46,832 bases of DNA from Myxococcus xanthus (GTDB taxonomy: Bacteria > Myxococcota > Myxococcia > Myxococcales > Myxococcaceae). Under the pieces are notes generated by a model. The model ran no database searches. It was given only the letters and a program-made list of their open reading frames with translations, and was not told the origin of the DNA. Below, one piece after another: positions 10,804-19,243 of this stretch. The stretch's first letter is position 1, and every line of letters begins with the position of its first letter. The translations under genes and the position numbers were made by a program. The stretch is taken from assembly GCF_013116825.1 (NCBI RefSeq), contig NZ_JABFNS010000067.1, positions 1 through 46,832 on the forward strand, written 5' to 3'.

Positions 10804-11214
10804 CTACCGCCGGTGGCAGCGGTCGTATGGCCATTCCCGCTCGCGCTCGCAGCGGGCGAAACAGGCGTAGCAGTCCCCCACCCATCGTCCCCGCCCCGCG
10901 TCCCTGCACCGGGCATGGGTGTCCACGCAGCGCCGCTTCCATCCTGCCTTCGCGCCGTCGTCCCCGCTCGCCTCGCGCTCCTTCGCCACGGCCTGGATTT
11001 CCGCCAGGTACACGACGGCTTCCGAGGCCGAGAGACCGCACAACTCAGGTTGCGCCGGATGACGCTGGAGGCAGCACGAGATGGTGTCGAGACACGTCGT
11101 GACGGGCGTGGAGGCTTCGCGGCGGTTGACAGCGCCCGTGGCGCCGCTGGAGCAGCCCAGCGCCAGGCTCGCGAGCACGATGAGGAGGGACGCGGAGAGG
11201 TTCGTCTTCGGCAT
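10804..11214 (-). CDS. Small cysteine-rich lipoprotein
   Basis: 136 residues. A lipoprotein signal ends at LALGC (Cys21), so the product should be lipid-anchored. The mature part has ten more cysteines, including a CC pair in LDTISCCLQRH and a C-terminal cluster DCYACFARC followed by EREWPYDRC, which fits about five disulfides. From memory, short lipoproteins with this LDTISCC...WP..KC pattern recur as paralogues in Myxococcus genomes and sometimes sit beside polymorphic toxins; this is recollection, not a search result. No partner toxin is seen here: neighbours are a PAQR protein and menB. No good ribosome site is seen upstream of ATG 11214. Confidence 0.7.
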   Translation of the reverse strand: MPKTNLSASLLIVLASLALGCSSGATGAVNRREASTPVTTCLDTISCCLQRHPAQPELCGLSASEAVVYLAEIQAVAKEREASGDDGAKAGWKRRCVDTHARCRDAGRGRWVGDCYACFARCEREREWPYDRCHRR

Positions 11215-11305
11215 GAAAGAGGCCTAGAACACGAGGCCCCTTCCACCGACCATCACCCTGGATGGGTATTCCCAGGGCGTCCGCGCCGCCTCGCCGTCCG
11301 CGGTT

Positions 11306-12199
<894 letters not shown>

Positions 12200-12449
12200 G
12201 GTGTTCTCACTCGGGGGGAGAGAAGTGGATGCGCGCGGACCCTAGGCGCAGCGGCAGCGCCCGTCCAGGGATGCCCGCGCAGCCCGCACGGGTGCCATCT
12301 GTCCGAAGCTCGAGGAAGTGCTCAGACCCTGGCCGGAGCGCTCCGTCGGGTGCCCTACAGCCACCCGCGGCAGCCCCCGGGCCCTGCTTGTGCGCGGCGA
12401 GACGAGGGGTGTTCCCTTCCACCATGCACGTCCTGAGCGAGGGAGAACC
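12200..12449. other. Divergent intergenic region between menB and eutBC
   Basis: 250 bp without a convincing gene. It must hold promoters for both directions, but no consensus -35/-10 pair stands out. I looked for a cobalamin riboswitch, expected upstream of some B12-dependent enzymes, and did not find its conserved B12-box-like sequence. Ribosome site AGGGAG lies at the right end before the eutBC ATG. Confidence 0.5.
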
Positions 12450-14774
12450 ATGCACCTGGACCCGAGGTTCCTGCTGCACCGACGCGCAGTGCTGACCGCG
12501 ATGGTGGGAGGCGCGGCTGCCTCCGTTCTGGGCTGCCGGAGAAAACCGACGTCCACCCCCACGCCGGGAGGCGTCTACATCCCAGATGTGAAGCCGGGCG
12601 AGGACGTCTTCGGCTACGTCCAGCGGCTCCGGGGCGGCTTCGACGACGTGCTCTACAAGCAGGTGCTGGGCGCGGCCAACACCTTCAAGGAAGGCGACGC
12701 GCTCGTGGGCGTCGCCGCCGCGGATGAGAACTCGCGTGCGAATGCGCGCAGGCTCTTGGGGCACACGCGGCTGGCGGACGTGCGGCGATACCCTTTGCAC
12801 CAGGACGCGTTGCACGCACTGAGCCTGGAGGCCGAGGACTCGCAGGCGGCGGCGCTGACGGCGGACTGGACGTTGGGACGTCTGAGGACGTTCCTGCTGG
12901 AGTCCGACGAGGCGGCCATTCATGCCATCGGCCCCGGGCTGGGCAGCGATGCCATTGGCTGCGTCGTCAAGCTGATGAGTGACGCGGAGCTCATCGCGCT
13001 GGGAAGCAAGGTGTTCAACCCGCTACCAGGCAGCAAGGTGGGCGCGCGCGGCTACATGGGAGCGCGCATCCAGCCCAACTCGCCCACTGACAACGTGGAC
13101 GACATCCGCTGGCAGGTGTTCGACGGCTTCTCATACGCGGTGGGTGACGTGGTGCTGGGATGCAACCCGGTGTCCTCCACGCCGGAGTCCGTGGCCGCCA
13201 TCGAGTCCGCCCTGCTCGAGGTGCTGGTGACCTTCGGACTGACGGACGTGCTGCCCCACTGCGTGCTGTCCCATATCGACGTGCAGGCGGAGGTGGAGCG
13301 GCGGCAGCCCGGCACCACGGGCGTCTGGTTCCAGAGCATCGCTGGCAGCGACAGCGCCAACGCGACCTTCGACATCTCCGTGGAGAAGATGCTCGCCTAC
13401 GCGGACGGGCGCACCGGGCCTTACGGGCTCTACTTCGAGACGGGCCAGGGCGCGGACTTCACCAACGGCCATGGCAACGGCTACGACATGGTCCTCCACG
13501 AGTCGCGCAAGTACGGCTTCGCGAGGGCCCTGTCCCAACGTGTGTCCCGGGCGCGGCAGGGCGCGGCGCCATGGGTGCACCTCAACGACGTCGCGGGATT
13601 CATCGGGCCGGAGGTGTTCCGCACCCGCGAGCAGCTGGTGCGCTGCTGCCTGGAAGACATCGCGATGGGCAAGCTGCACGGGCTCACCATTGGCCTGGAC
13701 ATCTGCTCCACGCTGCACATGGACGTATCACTGGACGACCTGGACTGGTGCATCGAGCGCATCATGCCAGCGAATCCGGCGTACCTCATGGCGCTGCCCA
13801 CGAAGAACGACCCGATGCTGGGCTACCTCACCACCGGGTTCCAGGACCACGTCCGCATCCGCGAGCAGTTCGGCTACAAGGTGGATGACCGGATGTGGGC
13901 CTTCTTCCAGCGGCTGGGCGTCATCGACGCGGAGGGCAAGCCCACTCGCCACTTCGGTGACCCGGTCTGGGTCTATCTCCAGTACCTGCGCGCGAAGGGC
14001 GACAGCCGGCCGGAGGCGGACATCCGGGCGGACGCGGAGCAACAGCTGTCGGCGATTCGCGCGCGCGGCGTCCCCATGGCGCGGGGGCACGGCACGCACC
14101 CGTGGGACCTGGAACCCGCGCTGGACGCGGAGTTGCGCCGAGTCTACGCGGACTCGAAGAAGAGCCTGTGGACGGAGCTGACGCCCGCCTTCATCACCAC
14201 CGTTCCGGAGGGCGTGCGGCTGGTCTCGAAATCGCAAGACCGGACGGAGTACATCCTCCACCCAGAGACGGGCGAGCAGCTCGACGCCGCGTCCCTGGAG
14301 GCGGTGCGCGCGATGAGGGCACGTCATGCGGGACGGTATGACGTGCAGTTGATGGTGTCCGACGGGCTCAACGCGCTGGCCATCATGGACGAGGGACAGC
14401 TCGCGCCCTATCTGGAGGCGCTGCGCGCGGCGCTGCTTGCCGCGGGGTACCAGCCCGGTCCAGAGCATCTGGTGCTCACGTCCGGTCGCGTGCGCGCGGG
14501 GTACCGCGTGGGCGAAGCGCTGTACGCGGGCCTGGAGGACGCGGCCCGGCACCGGGGCATCATCCACGTCATTGGCGAACGGCCCGGCACCGGCCACCAC
14601 ACCTTCTCCGCGTACATCACCGCGCCTCCCGGAGCCGTCTGGTCCCAGCCAGGCAAGGTGGACCACAACATCACCCGCGTGGTGTCCGGGGTCGCGCTCA
14701 CGGCGTATGCGCCCTCACTGGCGGCGCCGGAGACAGTGCGGCTGCTTCAGCAACTGGCGCCCCGGGGCGGGTGA
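12450..14774 (+). CDS. eutBC: Fused ethanolamine ammonia-lyase (EutB-EutC) with twin-arginine lipoprotein-like leader
   Basis: 774 residues. Ethanolamine ammonia-lyase splits ethanolamine to acetaldehyde and ammonia by adenosylcobalamin radical chemistry, normally as two cytoplasmic subunits. Here the large subunit occupies about residues 40-520 and the small subunit about 600-765. Large-subunit active-site residues align with E. coli EutB: Arg206 and Gln208 (ARIQPN), the Asn of GCNPVSS, the Phe of WFQSIAGS, Glu330 in LYFETGQG and Asp417 in GLDICSTLH. EutC motifs are VSDGLNALAIMDEG, LTSGRVRAGYRVGE and IHVIGERPGTGHHTFSAY. The N-terminus LLHRRAVLTAMVGGAAASVLGC has twin arginines, a hydrophobic stretch and Cys29 in a lipobox-like site, suggesting Tat export and lipid anchoring. 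ATG 12450 has AGGGAG upstream. No EutA reactivase or microcompartment genes are nearby. Confidence 0.9.
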   Translation: MHLDPRFLLHRRAVLTAMVGGAAASVLGCRRKPTSTPTPGGVYIPDVKPGEDVFGYVQRLRGGFDDVLYKQVLGAANTFKEGDALVGVAAADENSRANARRLLGHTRLADVRRYPLHQDALHALSLEAEDSQAAALTADWTLGRLRTFLLESDEAAIHAIGPGLGSDAIGCVVKLMSDAELIALGSKVFNPLPGSKVGARGYMGARIQPNSPTDNVDDIRWQVFDGFSYAVGDVVLGCNPVSSTPESVAAIESALLEVLVTFGLTDVLPHCVLSHIDVQAEVERRQPGTTGVWFQSIAGSDSANATFDISVEKMLAYADGRTGPYGLYFETGQGADFTNGHGNGYDMVLHESRKYGFARALSQRVSRARQGAAPWVHLNDVAGFIGPEVFRTREQLVRCCLEDIAMGKLHGLTIGLDICSTLHMDVSLDDLDWCIERIMPANPAYLMALPTKNDPMLGYLTTGFQDHVRIREQFGYKVDDRMWAFFQRLGVIDAEGKPTRHFGDPVWVYLQYLRAKGDSRPEADIRADAEQQLSAIRARGVPMARGHGTHPWDLEPALDAELRRVYADSKKSLWTELTPAFITTVPEGVRLVSKSQDRTEYILHPETGEQLDAASLEAVRAMRARHAGRYDVQLMVSDGLNALAIMDEGQLAPYLEALRAALLAAGYQPGPEHLVLTSGRVRAGYRVGEALYAGLEDAARHRGIIHVIGERPGTGHHTFSAYITAPPGAVWSQPGKVDHNITRVVSGVALTAYAPSLAAPETVRLLQQLAPRGG

Positions 14775-14791
14775 CCTCCCTGGGACGACGT

Positions 14792-14810
14792 GGGGCGGAT
14801 GCTCCGCCCC
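14792..14810. terminator. 8-bp hairpin after eutBC
   Basis: Perfect stem 14792-14799 / 14803-14810 with a 3-base loop, 17 bp beyond the eutBC stop. Very GC-rich, no T-run; probable terminator. Confidence 0.5.
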
Positions 14811-14879
14811 GGGCAATGGCCACTCACACCGGCTTCGAGTCCTTGACCGTCGCGCCGTGCCGACAGCCGTGGATGCAGT

Positions 14880-14941
14880 CCCGCCATCGAGCCCCCGTCG
14901 ATTCATTGACCGTGGGACGCTCGATGGCGGGGTACGGCGTG
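14880..14941. repeat. 13-bp perfect inverted repeat between eutBC and the RidA gene
   Basis: Arms 14880-14892 and 14929-14941 are exact complements, spaced by 36 bp. The right arm ends 2 bp before the RidA stop. Could be a bidirectional terminator for two convergent transcripts or a protein-binding site. Confidence 0.6.
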
Positions 14942-14943
14942 GG

Positions 14944-15348
14944 TCAGTCCACGACCGCCGTGGCTTCAATCTCGACGAGGACGCCCGGCTCGAAGAGCAT
15001 GGCGACGCCAATCAGCGAGGCTGGCGCCGGCACGATGTTCAACTCCTTGGAGACCTGCTCGATGCCGGCCAGGAAGTCCGGCATCCGTTCGTACTTCCAG
15101 TCGACCACGTAGATCGTCAGCCGAACGACGTCGTTGAACGTCGCCCCGGCCGCCGCGAGAGCGATGGCGACGTTGCGGTAGGCCTGCGCGACCTGCCCAG
15201 CAAGGTCTCCTCGTGCGACGAGCTGCCCATCCGCGTCGTACGCGACCTGCCCTGCGATGTGCACCTGCCTGCTGCCGGTGGCGACCGCCACCTGTCGGTA
15301 CACATCGGGCTTCATCATTCCTTCGGGGTTCATCAGGGTGACAGGCAT
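14944..15348 (-). CDS. RidA/YjgF family protein
   Basis: 134 residues from ATG 15348, with GGAGAG five to six bases upstream; the longer upstream frame is not used. RidA proteins hydrolyse reactive enamine/imine intermediates released by PLP enzymes, or act as related deaminases. Visible family blocks: VAVATGSRQVHIAGQVAYDADGQ, QVAQAYRNVAIALAAAGATFNDVVRLTIYVVD and a C-terminal AMLFEPGVLVEIEATAVV. The usual active-site Arg of archetypal RidA near the C-terminal PARxxxGV motif is replaced here (PASLIGVAMLFEPG), so a RidA-subfamily member of other activity is likely. Divergent from a LysR regulator, the usual geometry for control by that regulator. Confidence 0.88.
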   Translation of the reverse strand: MPVTLMNPEGMMKPDVYRQVAVATGSRQVHIAGQVAYDADGQLVARGDLAGQVAQAYRNVAIALAAAGATFNDVVRLTIYVVDWKYERMPDFLAGIEQVSKELNIVPAPASLIGVAMLFEPGVLVEIEATAVVD

Positions 15349-15467
15349 GGGTGCTCTCCAATGGGTGAGGTTGACGAAAGGAGCGATTGCCGGACGCGTA
15401 TACCGAGCCCACTGACGAACGGCGTTCCCCACTCCAGCGACAGGAGGGCTACAATCGAGAGCCCGTC

Positions 15468-16355
15468 ATGAAACGCGCCCATCTGGATGAGATCTTCGCC
15501 TTCATGGCCGTCGTGGACGCGGGCAGTTTCGTCAGCGGTGGCCGAGCCATCGGGCTGACGCGGTCGGCGGCTGGCAAGGCCCTGGCCCGGCTGGAATCCC
15601 GCCTGGGGGTGCGTCTGCTCAATCGCACGACGCGCCACCTGAGTCTCACGGACGATGGTCGTGTCTTCCATGAGCATTGCCAACAAGTCCTGGCGGCGTT
15701 GGATGAAGCGGAAGCCAGCGTCGGAGATCGCACGGGCACGCCCCGGGGCGTCTTGCGAATCACCGTGCCCGACGCATTCGGCAGACTGCATGTCCTGCCC
15801 GCGCTGAAGAAGTATCTGCAGACCTGGCCCGACGTGCAGGTGGAGGTGAGCTTCACCGATCGCGTCGCGGATATCATCGAAGAGGGTTACGACCTGGCCG
15901 TGCGCATCAATGTCACCAGCACCGATACGCGGCTGGTGTCACGGCTCGTAGCGCAACATCGGGTGTTCGTCTGCGCCGCCCCGTCGTACCTGGCCGCGCG
16001 CGGCGAACCCCAGACATTGGAGGAGCTGGCGACGCATGATTGCCTGCTCTTCAGCAGCCGGGCGCGACGACAGCGCTGGCGACTGCGCCCGAAGGGTGGT
16101 TCCTATGTGACGGTGGAGGGTCGAAGCCGCCTGCGGCTCGACAGCGGCGAGGCCATCCGGGACGCGGCTGTCGCGGGACTGGGCATCGCCTTTCTTCCCA
16201 GTTTTCTGGTCGACGAAGACCTGGCGCGTGGACGCCTCAAGGCGCTGCTGCCGTCATGCGAGACGGAGGTCGTCCGGATCATGGCGTTCTACCCGAGCAA
16301 GCGTCACCTGCCAGCCAAGGTGCGGCGCTTCATCGACCTGTTGGTCGAGCAATAG
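15468..16355 (+). CDS. LysR-type transcriptional regulator
   Basis: 295 residues. Residues about 1-60 form the winged helix-turn-helix: LDEIFAFMAVVDAGSFVSGGRAIGLTRSAAGKALARLE and GVRLLNRTTRHLSLTDDG. The rest is the periplasmic-binding-protein-like effector domain (GVLRITVPDAFGRLHVLP, YDLAVRI, AVAGLGIAFLPSFLV). It belongs to the large CrgA/DmlR-like group. ATG 15468 follows GAGAG. The 119-bp gap to the divergent RidA gene is the expected operator region; I see no sure T-N11-A site. It probably regulates RidA and itself (inference from position). Confidence 0.93.
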   Translation: MKRAHLDEIFAFMAVVDAGSFVSGGRAIGLTRSAAGKALARLESRLGVRLLNRTTRHLSLTDDGRVFHEHCQQVLAALDEAEASVGDRTGTPRGVLRITVPDAFGRLHVLPALKKYLQTWPDVQVEVSFTDRVADIIEEGYDLAVRINVTSTDTRLVSRLVAQHRVFVCAAPSYLAARGEPQTLEELATHDCLLFSSRARRQRWRLRPKGGSYVTVEGRSRLRLDSGEAIRDAAVAGLGIAFLPSFLVDEDLARGRLKALLPSCETEVVRIMAFYPSKRHLPAKVRRFIDLLVEQ

Positions 16356-16492
16356 CGCGCGAAGGCGCCCCGTGGTGCCTCAGGTATCCGTGAGGCGGAG
16401 GAGAACACGGCAACGCCGCTCGCTGGGCGGCGCCGAAACGCTCGTGGCACATGTCAGACGCTCCGAGTAGGGTGGTGCTCACTCACGCCACC

Positions 16493-17125
16493 ATGAATCC
16501 CGCCGAGAAAGCCGCCCTCTTCCTCGAGCGCCTCCGGGAAGCCCATCCGGATGCGCGCTACGAACTCAACTGGTCCACGCCTTTCGAGCTGCTCGTCGCC
16601 ACCATCCTGGCCGCGCAGTGCACCGACGAGCGCGTCAACCGCGTCACCGCCACTGTCTTCCCCAAGTACCCGGGTCCACAGGCCTTCGCCGACGCGGACA
16701 CCGCCGCGCTGGAGGAGGACCTCAAGCCCACCGGCTTCTTCAAGCAGAAGACGAAGTCCGTGCAGGCCATGAGCCGCGCGCTCCTCGACAAGTTCGGAGG
16801 AGAGGTCCCCCGCACCATCGCCGAACTGGTGACGCTCCCGGGCGTGGCGCGGAAGACGGCCAACGTCGTCCTCAACACCGCCTTCAATCTCCCCTCCGGC
16901 ATCATCGTCGACACCCACGTGGCGCGCGTCAGCCAGCGCCTGGGCCTGACGAAGAAAGACAAACCCGAGGCGATTGAAGAAGACCTGATGAAGCTGGTGC
17001 CCCAGGAGCAGTGGACCTTCTTCGGCCCCGCCACCGTCCTCCATGGGCGTTACACCTGCACCGCAAAGAAGCCAAAATGCGACGAATGCATCGTGAAGGA
17101 TGTGTGCCCGCGTATCGGCGTGTAG
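16493..17125 (+). CDS. nth: Endonuclease III (DNA glycosylase/AP lyase)
   Basis: Removes oxidised pyrimidines and nicks abasic sites in base-excision repair. 210 residues, family length. Helix-hairpin-helix LPGVARKTANVVLN contains catalytic Lys121; the catalytic Asp is Asp140 in IVDTHVARV. The C-terminal 4Fe-4S loop has the exact spacing Cys-x6-Cys-x2-Cys-x5-Cys (YTCTAKKPKCDECIVKDVC). The frame is open from ATG 16451, but similarity to E. coli Nth starts at MNPAEKA, so ATG 16493 is chosen despite a weak ribosome site. Followed by a striking hairpin at 17151-17197. Confidence 0.95.
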   Translation: MNPAEKAALFLERLREAHPDARYELNWSTPFELLVATILAAQCTDERVNRVTATVFPKYPGPQAFADADTAALEEDLKPTGFFKQKTKSVQAMSRALLDKFGGEVPRTIAELVTLPGVARKTANVVLNTAFNLPSGIIVDTHVARVSQRLGLTKKDKPEAIEEDLMKLVPQEQWTFFGPATVLHGRYTCTAKKPKCDECIVKDVCPRIGV

Positions 17126-17150
17126 CCTGATTCCTGTCCGACTGTGGGAC

Positions 17151-17197
17151 ATGCGTGTCTTTTCGCGTCCGTTCCTGGGACGCGAAAAGACGCACAT
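17151..17197. terminator. Exceptionally strong 20-bp hairpin between nth and the DUF418 gene
   Basis: Arms 17151-17170 and 17178-17197 around a 7-base loop. The inner 14 bp (17157-17170 with 17178-17191) are perfect, and the outer six include one mismatch and one G-U pair. Begins 26 bp after the nth stop and ends 28 bp before the next start. Each arm has a run of four T or A near its middle, unlike the GC-only hairpins elsewhere in this window. Probable nth terminator; it could also be an attenuator or binding site for the DUF418 gene. Confidence 0.7.
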
Positions 17198-17224
17198 CAA
17201 AAACGGGGGGAATTCGCAATCGAG

Positions 17225-18583
17225 ATGGCTGTACGACGTTGTTCAGCCATCATGCCCACCGCCCCTTCCTCCGCTGCCTCCGCACCGCGCACCGAAGCCC
17301 GCCCGGTCGAGGCAGGTGAGCGCCTGGAGTTGCTCGACGCGCTGCGTGGCTTCGCGCTCTTCGGCATCCTCATCTCCAACGTGCAGATGTGGTTCAGCGG
17401 CAGGGTGTTCCTGTCCCGGGAACAATTCGAGGCGTCCATCGCCAATGCCTCGCTCCTGGACACCATCACCCGGTATGCCTTCGAGGTGCTGGTCTCCGGG
17501 AAGTTCATCACCCTCTTCGCCTTCCTCTTCGGCCTGGGTTTCGCGGTGCAGCTCGGCCGGGCCGAGGCGCGAGGTGGTGGCTTCGTCCCGCTCTATGTGA
17601 GGCGGCTGACAGTCTTGCTGGTGGTGGGTGTCCTGCACCTGTTCCTGCTCTGGTACGGCGACATCCTCTCATCCTATGCGCTGATGGGCTTCTGCCTGCT
17701 GCTCCTGCGGCGGCGTTCGGAGCGGACGCTGCTCATCATCGCGGCGGTGCTCGTCCTGGTGTGGCCGCTGCTCATGAGCCTCGTCTGGCGGCTGCCGCAG
17801 CTCCTGGCGGACTCACCCGAGGCCGGTGCCGCGATCATGGCCGCGGCCCGTGAGAAGACCTCCGCCATCCACGCGCGGATGCTGACGGCCATCACCGGGG
17901 GAAGCTGGTGGGACGTGACGAAGACCAGCGCCGGGTTCTACCGCGATGAGTTCTTCACGATGATGCTGGCCGGACTGCTGACCTGTCTGGGCCGCTTCGC
18001 GCTCGGGCTCTGGGCGGGACGGCGCGGCATCTTCCAGGACGTCCCCTCGCACCTGGGTTTCTTTCGCCGCCTGCTCGGCTGGGGGCTGGTGGCCGCGGTG
18101 GTGGGCTCCGTGCCCGGCGTGGTGGTGACGGTGCTCATGCAGAAGAAGGTGCTCACGCCGGAGACGATGCCCGTGTGGCTGCCCCTGGTGCTGGCGCCGC
18201 TGCGCAACCTGGCACAGGTGGGGCTCGCGGGCGTGTATCTGGCGGGTATCACCCTGCTCTTCCAGCGCGCCACCTGGCAGCGAGCGCTGGGGCTGCTCGC
18301 GCCCGCGGGACGCATGGCGCTGACGAACTACCTGTCGCAGACAGTCATCAGCCTGCTCATCTTCTATGGCTATGGCCTGGGACAGGTGGGCAAGCAGGGC
18401 CCCTTCGCGTGTGTCGTCATCTGCGTGGGCGTCTTCTGCGTCCAGGTGCTGTGGAGCCACCTGTGGCTGTCACGCTTCCGCTTCGGTCCGGTGGAGTGGG
18501 CGTGGCGCTCTTTGACGTATGGGAAGGCTCAGCCCATGCGGCGCGCCGCGTCCGACACGCCGCCCGCGCCCGCGACGGCGTGA
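17225..18583 (+). CDS. DUF418 family polytopic membrane protein
   Basis: 452 residues from ATG 17225; the family-like part begins at ERLELLDALRGFALFGILISNVQMW, the hallmark opening of DUF418 proteins. About ten hydrophobic helices follow, for example RLTVLLVVGVLHLFLLWYGDIL and YALMGFCLLLLRRR. The C-terminal DUF418 block is clear: ALGLLAPAGRMALTNYLSQTVISLLIFYG and LWLSRFRFGPVEWAWRSLTYG. Function is unknown; the related acyltransferase-3-like fold and LDALRGFA motif suggest membrane transport or acyl modification, but no catalytic residue is identified. A later ATG at 17252 is possible; neither has a good ribosome site. Nearest upstream element is the large hairpin. Confidence 0.9.
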   Translation: MAVRRCSAIMPTAPSSAASAPRTEARPVEAGERLELLDALRGFALFGILISNVQMWFSGRVFLSREQFEASIANASLLDTITRYAFEVLVSGKFITLFAFLFGLGFAVQLGRAEARGGGFVPLYVRRLTVLLVVGVLHLFLLWYGDILSSYALMGFCLLLLRRRSERTLLIIAAVLVLVWPLLMSLVWRLPQLLADSPEAGAAIMAAAREKTSAIHARMLTAITGGSWWDVTKTSAGFYRDEFFTMMLAGLLTCLGRFALGLWAGRRGIFQDVPSHLGFFRRLLGWGLVAAVVGSVPGVVVTVLMQKKVLTPETMPVWLPLVLAPLRNLAQVGLAGVYLAGITLLFQRATWQRALGLLAPAGRMALTNYLSQTVISLLIFYGYGLGQVGKQGPFACVVICVGVFCVQVLWSHLWLSRFRFGPVEWAWRSLTYGKAQPMRRAASDTPPAPATA

Positions 18584-18602
18584 CGGGCTCGACCCGGCGA
18601 CG

Positions 18603-18779
18603 TCAATTCGTGACCGCTGGGTGAGGAGCAGCCACCCTCACCCGGAAACCAAAGCCAATCCAAAGATGGAAGGCGCGCTCGCGGAGGGTTTCGCTCCCCG
18701 AACCGTTGAGCAGCCGCACATCCAGCTTGTCGTACTCCCCCCCTGTGCCGGTGATGAAGAGCCCGGCCCAGAAGTTCCC
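18603..18779 (-). pseudogene. C-terminal remnant of a beta-barrel-like protein
   Basis: Reading the minus strand up to the stop at 18603, about 57 residues show GC-rich third positions and a porin-like ending: NFWAGLFITGTGGEYDKL, then FHLWIGFGFRVRVAAPHP, with alternating aromatic/hydrophobic residues. Upstream of about 18780 the sense switches abruptly to the plus strand, so the 5' part of this gene is gone. Function unknown; called a remnant because no start lies in the coding-like part. Confidence 0.4.
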
Positions 18780-19052
18780 GTGAACGTGACCGGCGTCTTC
18801 GAGTTGGGCTCGGACGTGGACGTCCTTTCCTTCGATTTGGAGGCGAGCCGGACCTACGTCGTGCGCGGCGACAGAACGACCATCCGGATCCTTGATCCCC
18901 TCGGCGCGCAGGTCGCCCTGGCGTACGAGTGGGAAACGGGGGACCACACCTTCACGGCCCCATCGTCCGGGGCGTATGCCGCGGAGCTCAAGTCTCAGCA
19001 GCCCTACCTGCAGCGTGAGGTGGCCTGGAGCTTCTCCCTGCGCGAGCAGTGA
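18780..19052 (+). pseudogene. Fragment of a pre-peptidase C-terminal (PPC)-like domain
   Basis: About 90 residues on the plus strand with GC-rich third positions and the PPC-type pattern: VTGVFELGSDVDVLSFDLEA, TYVVRGDR, IRILDPLGAQVALAY, then FTAPSSGAYAAEL. This beta-sandwich is usually appended to secreted peptidases. It joins, at about 18780, the antisense beta-barrel remnant. An in-frame ATG at 18666 would make a 128-residue ORF, but its first 40 residues read as noncoding (the opposite strand is the coding-like one there). Possibly translated; more likely a relic. Confidence 0.45.
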
Positions 19053-19243
19053 GCACTTCCCCGTCGCCGCACAACAGCGGGCGGAGTCCACAACGTGCGC
19101 TACCGCACTGGACTCAAGGGCCGCCTGGTCGCTGAATTCAAGGAAATGCGGGCCCGCCGCCAGGTGCGCTACGCGTTTTGAGCCGGACTCCGTTTCATGG
19201 ATGTGACGTGGGCAGCCCGGCCTGTGGCAGACTCCGCCGGACA
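19053..19243. other. Gap before xdhC with a possible gene-tail relic
   Basis: No confident gene. A short basic open stretch, 19094-19180, begins VRYRTGLKGRLVAEF and ends QVRYAF before TGA; it may be the tail of another decayed gene. Promoter for xdhC presumably lies here, but no consensus is evident. Confidence 0.3.

Noticed and set aside
12200..12449. Cobalamin riboswitch upstream of the B12-dependent EutBC
   Set aside because: The conserved B12-box and core pairing elements could not be found by eye.
14771..15112. 113-codon plus-strand ORF after eutBC
   Set aside because: Overlaps the RidA gene in antisense and crosses two inverted repeats; no protein-like features.
18519..18779. N-terminal extension of the PPC-like fragment
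   Set aside because: In this part the minus strand, not the plus, has coding-type third positions; the extension is an accident of an open frame.
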